From Gemmatimonadota bacterium (lineage in GTDB: Bacteria; Gemmatimonadota; Gemmatimonadetes; Gemmatimonadales; Gemmatimonadaceae): a DNA stretch of 5,840 nt. The stretch lies in the NCBI GenBank assembly GCA_947475795.1, contig CANJOX010000219.1, positions 1 to 5,840 on the forward strand, read 5' to 3'. The translations under genes and the position numbers were made by a program. Under the pieces are notes generated by a model. That model did no database searches. It worked only from the letters and a program-made list of their open reading frames with translations, and was not told the DNA's origin. Positions 1-4,657 of the stretch are shown here, piece by piece; position 1 is the stretch's first letter; each line of letters starts with the position of its first letter.

Positions 1-163
1 GGTACGCCGGCCAGTGCTCGACCTCGCGGGCGATGTCGAAGATGCGCGCCACCGGCGCGCGCACGAGCTGCTCGTCGATCTGTGTCACCAGTTGATCCGC
101 CGGCGGCGGACCCAGGTCGTAGTTCGCGTGCATGGCCGTGGCTGAGGAAGGAGACGACAACAT
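1..163 (-). CDS. SRPBCC (START/cyclase-like) family protein, N-terminal fragment
   Basis: Only the first 54 residues are in the window; the gene continues past base 1. After a variable leader, residues 27-54 read like the first strand and helix of the SRPBCC/polyketide-cyclase fold: an alternating strand ending VRAPV (residues 34-38), then the helix ARIFDIAREVEHWPAY (residues 39-54), the usual 'hydrophobic helix, then WP' entry. Such proteins bind hydrophobic ligands (polyketide cyclases/aromatases, COQ10-like carriers). I chose the ATG at 163-161 because it overlaps the methyltransferase stop codon in TAATG, a coupling arrangement; an in-frame ATG at 133-131 is the alternative and would remove ten low-complexity residues. 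No Shine-Dalgarno is visible before either. It is the last visible gene of the leftward operon, so a role in cyclising or carrying the pathway's product is plausible but inferred. The fold call rests on about 28 residues. Confidence 0.72.
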   Translation of the reverse strand, partial: MLSSPSSATAMHANYDLGPPPADQLVTQIDEQLVRAPVARIFDIAREVEHWPAY

Positions 164-888
164 TACGTGGGCATATCGGTACGCGGGCGGGGCGACCACA
201 CGGCGACCACCCGGAATCCCGGGGCCCGTCGTGCCCGCACCGGGCACCCCGTGGCACGTTCCACGAGCGCCCGCAATTCGTCGCGCGTGAAGCCACGCAA
301 AATCGAGACGATCCCGTCGTGGCGGCTCACGGGATGGAACCCCAGCAGGAACGATGCCGCCCAGAGCCCGGCCACGGCAAGCCAGCTGCGGCGCAGGTCG
401 CCGACGATCACGGCCGTGCGCGCCACGCGTGTGCATTCCTGCAGCAGACGATCGGCCTCGGGGCCGTCGAAATGATGCAACACCTGTGAGCAGGTCACGA
501 TGTCGATACTGCCGTCGGGGAAGGGGAGCCCCATCGCATCGGCGGCGAGCGTGTGCGTGCAGGACGCGCCGGCCGCACGCGCCAGCGCCGGCACGAGCTC
601 GATGCCGATGGTCGTCATGGTGTGGTGACTCCGGGCGGCCAGTCGCTGCGCCGCACGCGGGATGTCGCCGAGGCCGGTACCGATATCGAGCAACGTCACG
701 GCGCGCGGCGAGCCCGGGGCCGCAGATCCGCGTCGGAGCACCCGCTGCACTTCGGCCAGCACGGCGCGACGTCCACCGAAGAACCGGTTGGCCAGCGCGA
801 CGTCGCGCAGCGAGCGCAACGCGAGCGCGGGATCCTGCGCTGGGTCGTCGAGGATCTCGGAGCCGCGTTGGCGCGCCGGCGTGAACAT
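163..888 (-). CDS. Class I SAM-dependent methyltransferase
   Basis: A 241-residue Rossmann-fold methyltransferase. Motif I is LLDIGTGLGDIP at residues 66-77, the acidic residue that would bind the SAM ribose is E97 in IGIE, motif II/III is AADAMGLPF (115-123), and VLHHF (136-140) is the post-motif typical of UbiE/Methyltransf_11 proteins. The C-terminal half (about 160-200) has a hydrophobic helix, GLWAASFLLGFHP (174-186), followed by SRHDGIVSILRGFT, which may contact a membrane or a lipid substrate. The ATG at 888 is 17 bases after the flavin reductase stop; a longer reading frame open to 1035 would run through the reductase gene and adds only Arg/Gly/Pro-rich sequence, so I rejected it. The context (flavoprotein, flavin reductase, SRPBCC) suggests O- or C-methylation of a phenolic, quinone or polyketide substrate, analogous to SrsB of phenolic-lipid clusters. 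The substrate is inferred and not readable from the sequence. Confidence 0.9.
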   Translation of the reverse strand: MFTPARQRGSEILDDPAQDPALALRSLRDVALANRFFGGRRAVLAEVQRVLRRGSAAPGSPRAVTLLDIGTGLGDIPRAAQRLAARSHHTMTTIGIELVPALARAAGASCTHTLAADAMGLPFPDGSIDIVTCSQVLHHFDGPEADRLLQECTRVARTAVIVGDLRRSWLAVAGLWAASFLLGFHPVSRHDGIVSILRGFTRDELRALVERATGCPVRARRAPGFRVVAVWSPRPRTDMPT

Positions 889-905
889 GGCCGCGACGCG
901 CGCGC

Positions 906-1379
906 CTATCGGTCCAACTGCGCGTACCCGCCGCGATAGTACAGCAACGGCTTCGCGTCGCGCGCGGCCCCGTGCTCCACCCGACCCACCACAATCACGT
1001 GGTCGCCGGCCGGGTGGCGGGCCACCACCCGGCACTGCAGCGAGGCCAGCACATCGTCCAGCACCGGATCGCCCAGCTCACCCTCGCGGTATCCCACGCC
1101 GGCGAAACGATCGTCCACCTTGCCGGCAAAGCGCCGCGACAGCGCCTCCTGCACATCCGAGAGCACGTTCACCGCGAAGCTGTCGGCGGCCGCCATCACG
1201 GGGGCCATCGTCGCATCGTTGCCTACGCACACGAGCACCAGCGGCGGATCGAGGCTGAGCGAGGAAAACGCGCTCACGGTCATGCCGTGCGGTGTTCCCT
1301 GCGCATCGCGCGCGGTGATCACGGTGATGCCGGAAGCGAAGCGCCCGAGCACGGCGCGGAACAGATCACGATCAATCAT
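906..1379 (-). CDS. Flavin reductase-like, FMN-binding protein
   Basis: A 157-residue single-domain protein of the flavin reductase (DIM6/NTAB, split-barrel) family. Family marks in order: an N-terminal helix followed by RFASGITVIT (13-22), the FMN-phosphate region HGMTVSAFSSLSLDPPLVLV (31-50), FAVNVL (68-73), LSRRFAG (80-86), and the late strand GDHVIVVGRVE (125-135), ending in the YYRGGY motif (147-152). Members use NAD(P)H to reduce free FMN or FAD, usually handing it to a partner oxygenase; some are oxidases or hold FMN tightly. The length is normal. The ATG at 1379 overlaps the upstream flavoprotein stop in ATGA, so the two are probably translationally coupled and made in similar amounts, which argues for a functional pair. 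The specific donor and flavin cannot be told from the sequence. Confidence 0.92.
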   Translation of the reverse strand: MIDRDLFRAVLGRFASGITVITARDAQGTPHGMTVSAFSSLSLDPPLVLVCVGNDATMAPVMAAADSFAVNVLSDVQEALSRRFAGKVDDRFAGVGYREGELGDPVLDDVLASLQCRVVARHPAGDHVIVVGRVEHGAARDAKPLLYYRGGYAQLDR

Positions 1380-2620
1380 CGGGTCAGGAATCGGAGCAAG
1401 GTGCGCGGACGGAGAACGGCCGAAGGCGGCACGAAATCGCCGGTCACCCCGACCAGCAGGTCGGCAAGATCGCGGTCCCGCGTGAGGACACGCGCCGCGT
1501 GATTCATCAACGACGGAAAGGCCACGGCGGCTCCAATGAGTTTTTCCACGCGCCATTTGCCGGCGAAGGTGCGCCGCCGCGCCTGCCCGTACGCCGCGAG
1601 GGACCGGCGCATGCCCCGCAGGTCCCCCCGTTGCGTGGCCAGCACCGCGTCCACGGCAAACGGGGCCAGCAGTTCACCGCCGCGCAGCGCGGCGTAGATC
1701 CCTTCCCCGGTGAAGGGATCGAAGAAGTCGGCGGCGTCGCCGGTGAGCATCGCACCAGGTGCCCAGGGGCGGGTGGCGTGCGATGCGAACGGCCCCGTGG
1801 CCCGCACGGGCGTCTCGCGCTGGGCGCGCGCGAAGCGCGGGGCCAGCGACGGCTGCGCCGCGATCCAACGCTCGAGAAAGGCGGTCGGATCACCGGCCAT
1901 GGTGGCGGCGTCGCGCTGCGGTACCACCAGCGCCACGTTGGTGAGCCCCCCGGACACGGCGGCCAGACCGACGTAGCCGTGGGGCGTCACATGCATCTCG
2001 CCCAACGTGCCGATCCCCTCGACGCCCCGGTAATGCGACACGAGTGCCACGCGCCGCGGCCACCGGGCGACGTGCGCCAGCCCCAAACGCCGTGACACGA
2101 CCGATCGCAGGCCGTCGGCGCCGATCACGAGCGGGGCGTTCAGCTCCTGCGCCCCCTCCGGGGTGCGCACCGTCACGCCGGTCACGCGGCCATCGACGTC
2201 CTGCACCACCTGTTCGACCTTGGCGTGCTCCAGCACGCTGACACCCGCCGCGCGGGCACGGCTGAGCAGGAGCGTGTCCAGAATTTCACGACGGACACCC
2301 AGTCCGCGATCGCGGAAGCCGCGAAAGCCGTGCTGCGCCACGAACTCGCCGTGGATGCGATCGCCCGACGGGGCATGCACCACCATGCCGGTCAACGAGG
2401 CCGCGTCGCCGGCCTCCAGCGGTGCGAGCGCCCCCATGGAGTGCAGGATGCGGCTCGCTTCGGGGCTGACGTATTCGGCGCAGGGTTTGGCGCGTGGGAA
2501 CCGTGCCCGGTCCACCAGACACACGTCCAATCCGGCGGTGGCCAGATGCCATGCCGCGGCGCTGCCGGCCGGGCCGCCACCCACCACGATCACCTGCCAC
2601 GCGCGCGTGCGGTCAGACAT
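1376..2620 (-). CDS. FAD-dependent oxidoreductase, geranylgeranyl-reductase / phenolic-hydroxylase type
   Basis: A complete 414-residue group A flavoprotein. The FAD dinucleotide fold is at the N-terminus: GGGPAGS at 14-20 and the ribose-binding acid D37 at the end of strand two. RFPRAKPCAEYVSP (40-53) is the conserved loop of the geranylgeranyl reductase/FixC-like family (KPC(G/A)E). The second motif is GADGLRS (167-173), and GDAADFFDPFTGEGI (294-308) is the third FAD-phosphate motif and flavin-ring helix. The C-terminus GVTGDFVPP (391-399) is, from memory, typical of relatives encoded beside type III polyketide synthases. Such proteins either reduce isoprenoid double bonds or hydroxylate phenolic rings (SrsC-like); the sequence alone does not separate these. 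No signal peptide or membrane helix is seen, so it is probably cytosolic or membrane-peripheral. It begins 42 bases after the DUF92 stop; that gap is pyrimidine-rich in the mRNA and has no Shine-Dalgarno. Confidence 0.92.
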   Translation of the reverse strand: MSDRTRAWQVIVVGGGPAGSAAAWHLATAGLDVCLVDRARFPRAKPCAEYVSPEASRILHSMGALAPLEAGDAASLTGMVVHAPSGDRIHGEFVAQHGFRGFRDRGLGVRREILDTLLLSRARAAGVSVLEHAKVEQVVQDVDGRVTGVTVRTPEGAQELNAPLVIGADGLRSVVSRRLGLAHVARWPRRVALVSHYRGVEGIGTLGEMHVTPHGYVGLAAVSGGLTNVALVVPQRDAATMAGDPTAFLERWIAAQPSLAPRFARAQRETPVRATGPFASHATRPWAPGAMLTGDAADFFDPFTGEGIYAALRGGELLAPFAVDAVLATQRGDLRGMRRSLAAYGQARRRTFAGKWRVEKLIGAAVAFPSLMNHAARVLTRDRDLADLLVGVTGDFVPPSAVLRPRTLLRFLTR

Positions 2621-2662
2621 GGGAGGACACGGAAGCGGAAGGAGCCGAGCCGGTGGAGCGTG

Positions 2663-3505
2663 TCAGGAAGATAACGCCGCGGCGGGCGCGCCGAGCGCCG
2701 CGAGCAGCATCGCCGTGAGAGCTGCCGCCACGGCGCACACGAGATTGACCTGATCGTTGGTCAGCCAATGCCACCCCGCGTGCGCGACTGTGTGGGTTCC
2801 GCAGGCATGTGTGCGCTGTTCGGTCACCGCGGCACAGTGCGGGCACCAGCGGAGCTGCTGTACGAACGCGCCGACCAGGGTATCCACCAGCGCACCCGTG
2901 AGCGCGGAGAGGGCCACGATCCACGCCTGTGGTGCGGGAACGAGGCCGACGGCCACCGCGAGTGCAGCGAAGAGCAGGGCGCCGCCCACCATCGCCGCCG
3001 TGCCCGCCACACTCACGGCGCCCGATCGACCGGCCGCGACCGGCTGCCACGTGCGCACGGAGCGTGGCGTGCCGCCGATCCACGTGCCGATTTCGGTGGC
3101 CAGCGTATCGGCGCCGGCCGCGGCCAGCGCCGCGCTGGCCCACCACGCCGCCGGCAGCGTACGGTCGTCGCTCAGCAGCGCGACGGCCGCCCCCACACCA
3201 TAGACCCCACCATTGGCCAGCACCTGCATCGCGTCGCGTCGCGCCCCTTTGTCCACGACACCCGAGGTGCGCGCCTGCTTGGTGCGACGACCACACCGCG
3301 AGGCCAACGAGGTAATGGCGAACCACACGATCAGGAAGATGCCCCACGGCCACCCGGCCACGAGGGCCGTGGTGCCCACGAGCGTGGCGGCGACGGCGCC
3401 GCTCGTGCTCAGGCTCCCCGTGCGCCACGCCGGGAGCGCGATCGCCAGCGCGACGAGCAGGGCCAGCGGGAGGGCCGGACCGTGCGGAGTCGACCACGCC
3501 GGCAC
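2663..3505 (-). CDS. DUF92 (TMEM19/VTE6-family) integral membrane protein
   Basis: A polytopic membrane protein of about 280 residues. Family marks: SGAVAATLVGT (35-45), KGARRDAMQVLANGG (86-100), the most conserved segment; GADTLATEIG (131-140); SGAVSVAGTAA (161-171); and GALVDTLVGAFVQ (204-216). Hydrophobic helices lie near 11-27, 36-66, 101-131, 164-190, 194-217 and 252-272. Between the last two is a polar loop with CPHC (221-224) and H233/C235, which looks like a small metal-binding knuckle, followed by GWHWLTNDQVN (244-254). DUF92 includes plant VTE6, a phytyl-phosphate kinase; the bacterial function is mostly unknown. Start: no ATG fits after the anti-sigma stop. I chose GTG at 3505, 14 bases downstream of that stop and just before the first helix. 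The frame stays open to an ATG at 3661, but that extension overlaps the upstream gene and is Arg/Ala-rich. The start is therefore less certain than the family. Confidence 0.88.
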   Translation of the reverse strand: MPAWSTPHGPALPLALLVALAIALPAWRTGSLSTSGAVAATLVGTTALVAGWPWGIFLIVWFAITSLASRCGRRTKQARTSGVVDKGARRDAMQVLANGGVYGVGAAVALLSDDRTLPAAWWASAALAAAGADTLATEIGTWIGGTPRSVRTWQPVAAGRSGAVSVAGTAAMVGGALLFAALAVAVGLVPAPQAWIVALSALTGALVDTLVGAFVQQLRWCPHCAAVTEQRTHACGTHTVAHAGWHWLTNDQVNLVCAVAAALTAMLLAALGAPAAALSS

Positions 3506-3519
3506 GGCGTGACGCGCGG

Positions 3520-3816
3520 CTAGTGCGAGGAGAGAATCGCGGCGGCACGCGCGCGGAGCGACGGCGTGGCGCGCACCACGCCCCGCTCGCGTCGTCCGGT
3601 CGCGCGTAAGGCGGCCCGCATGGCGTGCAACTGCCGCTCGAGTCGCGCGCACCGCTCGCACGTGCCCAGATGCGCCGCCACCAGATCGGCGAGCGCATGG
3701 CCCGCGTCGTCATGGGCCGTCAGCTCACCGTCCACGAACGCATGTAAATGCGTCCGGGTCCGCAGGCAGTCGGGAGACAACGCCGTGTCGGCGTGGCGGG
3801 AGGGATTCTGTTGCAT
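3520..3816 (-). CDS. Small ZAS-type zinc-finger (zf-HC2) anti-sigma-like protein
   Basis: A 98-residue soluble protein with the zinc anti-sigma signature HxxxCxxC at H49, C53 and C56 (AAHLGTCERC), and an N-terminal DC...LHAFVDGEL block (16-32) that supplies C17 as the likely fourth ligand, as in RsrA/ChrR-like ZAS domains. The tail (61-98) is helical and Arg-rich, with no membrane segment, so it is a cytosolic type. ZAS proteins hold ECF sigma factors inactive and often respond to redox or metal state. No sigma factor gene is adjacent: the upstream neighbour is divergent, and DUF92 follows 14 bases downstream. It heads the leftward operon. Start choice is between ATG 3816 and an in-frame ATG at 3870 (116 residues); the homologous region begins near residue 15, so 3816 is enough. 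A zinc-dependent protein-binding role unrelated to sigma factors is possible. Confidence 0.82.
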   Translation of the reverse strand: MQQNPSRHADTALSPDCLRTRTHLHAFVDGELTAHDDAGHALADLVAAHLGTCERCARLERQLHAMRAALRATGRRERGVVRATPSLRARAAAILSSH

Positions 3817-3870
3817 CTGTATGAAACGCTGTCCGTGGGACCGCGGTGGCGCAAGGCAGTCGCCAATCAT

Positions 3871-3892
3871 CGTCGCGCTTGTATCCGCGACG
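3871..3892. promoter_or_regulatory. Perfect 7-bp inverted repeat, candidate operator
   Basis: CGTCGCG (3871-3877) and CGCGACG (3886-3892) are exact reverse complements separated by 8 bases (CTTGTATC), with half-site centres 15 bases apart. The element directly abuts the alternative anti-sigma start at 3870, and its spacer contains the only A/T-rich candidate promoter hexamers of the region. It could be a dimeric regulator site or, if transcribed, a leader hairpin. In GC-rich DNA a 7-bp match can arise by chance, so location is the main argument. Confidence 0.45.
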
Positions 3893-3920
3893 CTCGTGTC
3901 GTTACCATCCACCTCGTGTC
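3893..3920 (+). repeat. 8-bp direct repeat CTCGTGTC, 20-bp period
   Basis: CTCGTGTC occurs at 3893-3900 and again at 3913-3920. The 20-base spacing is close to two helical turns, so a protein could contact both copies on one DNA face. The second copy ends 4 bases before the chosen V4R start codon at 3925 and contains the alternative GTG at 3916. Two copies only; chance is not excluded. Confidence 0.35.
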
Positions 3921-3924
3921 CTCG

Positions 3925-4599
3925 ATGATTGACGGCCGGTCCGCCCGTGCCACGACCCCAGCCGATGCGCCCCTGTCGCTCGCCGGCGCTCCGCTCGACG
4001 CGCGACTGCCGCTGGCGCTGCTCGAGGCCGTCAAGGCCATCGATACGCCCGAGGCGGAGCTCGATGCCGAGCTGGTGCACGAGTTGCGGAACAAGCGACT
4101 CGGCCTCAGTGAAACGGTGTACCATCAGATCCGTCGGTACAACGAGGCGGTGCGCGCGCGTCAGAAGGTCAACTTCGACGAGGTCCTCGCACTCGCCCGG
4201 CTGATCGGCCGTCGCCCCGACGCCGATCTGGCGTTCCGGGAGGCCGGGCGCCGGTGGGCTCGCTCCTCCATCGCCACCATCGGCGGGATCCAGCGCCGTG
4301 CCGCGCGCTCGCTGCCGTCGTTGCTCGGGCGCCCGATTGCGCTACGGCTGCTGCGGATGCTCGCCCACCGGTTCATGGACGGCGCCCTCGTCCGGCAGGG
4401 GAGCACGCTGGTGCTCGACGTGGCGTCGCCGGTGTCGGCCGACGCGGCGCCCCGGGCCGCCGGCTGTGGGCTGTATGAGGCGGCGTTCCGCGAGGCGCTG
4501 CTGGTGCTGGCCGACGCAGACGGCGCGGTCGATCACGTGATGTGCCGTGCGCGCGGCGACCGCCACTGCCAGTGGCGCGTCGAGTGGCGTCGCCGCTGA
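3925..4599 (+). CDS. V4R-like (4-vinyl-reductase domain) protein with putative zinc site
   Basis: A 224-residue soluble protein. Residues 28-112 are a charged, mostly helical segment that I do not recognise, with a notable block ELRNKRLGLSETVYHQI (53-69) and LARLIGRRPDA (90-100). Residues 105-224 resemble a V4R domain: a GRRWARS helix, a basic region, then GCGLYEAAFREALL (180-193), HVMCRARGDRHCQWRVEW (204-221). C-x-A-x-G-D-x-x-C-x-W/F is the domain's signature end. V4R domains sense aromatic effectors in XylR/DmpR/MopR and occur in BchJ and in TRAPP-like proteins. C181, H204, C207 and C215 keep the 23/3/8 spacing of the MopR zinc site, with His in place of Glu. There is no DNA-binding domain or AAA+ module, so it would act through a partner or as a carrier. 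I chose ATG 3925; GTG 3916 is possible, and the frame is open from 3748 but that part overlaps the divergent gene. Confidence 0.75.
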   Translation: MIDGRSARATTPADAPLSLAGAPLDARLPLALLEAVKAIDTPEAELDAELVHELRNKRLGLSETVYHQIRRYNEAVRARQKVNFDEVLALARLIGRRPDADLAFREAGRRWARSSIATIGGIQRRAARSLPSLLGRPIALRLLRMLAHRFMDGALVRQGSTLVLDVASPVSADAAPRAAGCGLYEAAFREALLVLADADGAVDHVMCRARGDRHCQWRVEWRRR

Positions 4600-4657
4600 T
4601 TCCTGTTTCGTTCCGCCGCTCGGTCGGCGGTGTCTGGTCCCTGTCATCCCGACTGCC
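4600..4657 (+). other. Short intergenic spacer with a GC hairpin (4613-4630)
   Basis: CCGCCG (4613-4618), loop CTCGGT, CGGCGG (4625-4630) form a 6-bp all-GC stem in the spacer between the V4R and M24 genes. No T-run follows on either strand, so it is not a convincing intrinsic terminator. It may partly attenuate read-through, stabilise a 3' end, or be chance. The 58-base spacing leaves open whether the M24 gene is co-transcribed or has its own promoter; I see no good promoter hexamers. Confidence 0.3.

Larger units (their letters stand above)
3817..3924. promoter_or_regulatory. Divergent intergenic control region
   Basis: About 108 bases separate the two divergent starts (or 54 if the anti-sigma gene begins at 3870). 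Both gene groups must be transcribed from here or from just inside the neighbouring genes. Weak sigma70-like hexamers can be found: TTGTAT (3879-3884) with TACCAT (3903-3908) at 18-base spacing on the plus strand, and GATACA (minus strand, 3885-3880) as a minus-strand -10. Each matches consensus poorly, so I do not call a promoter position. If those -10 elements are real, both transcripts would start within about 10-20 bases of a start codon, giving very short or leaderless mRNAs. Confidence 0.5.

Noticed and set aside
143..152. Purine-rich GAGGAAGGAG on the plus strand, resembling a Shine-Dalgarno site.
   Set aside because: No plausible plus-strand gene follows it; it is the antisense of the SRPBCC coding start region.
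889..1035. N-terminal extension of the methyltransferase back to an ATG at 1035.
   Set aside because: It would run through the 3' end of the flavin reductase gene and adds only low-complexity Arg/Gly/Pro sequence; ATG 888 gives a normal family N-terminus.
1376..2620. Flavin-dependent halogenase or squalene epoxidase for the FAD protein.
   Set aside because: The halogenase WxWxIP motif is absent, and the KPCAEYVSP loop and DPFTGEGI segment fit the GGR/FixC-like family better.
2613..3713. A 366-codon open frame on the minus strand, out of frame with DUF92.
   Set aside because: Its composition is dominated by Arg, Gly and Ala, and the frame that carries the DUF92 motifs and hydrophobic helices is the convincing one.
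3748..3924. N-terminal extension of the V4R-like protein to 3748.
   Set aside because: It crosses the divergent anti-sigma start and the intergenic repeats, and encodes no recognisable sequence.
4562..4576. Palindrome GCCACT-GCC-AGTGGC as a terminator.
   Set aside because: It lies inside the V4R coding sequence at the conserved RHCQWR motif and has no T-run.
3925..4599. Calling the V4R-like protein BchJ (a bacteriochlorophyll gene).
   Set aside because: There are no photosynthesis genes in the window, the N-terminal half does not look like BchJ, and V4R domains occur in many non-photosynthetic proteins.
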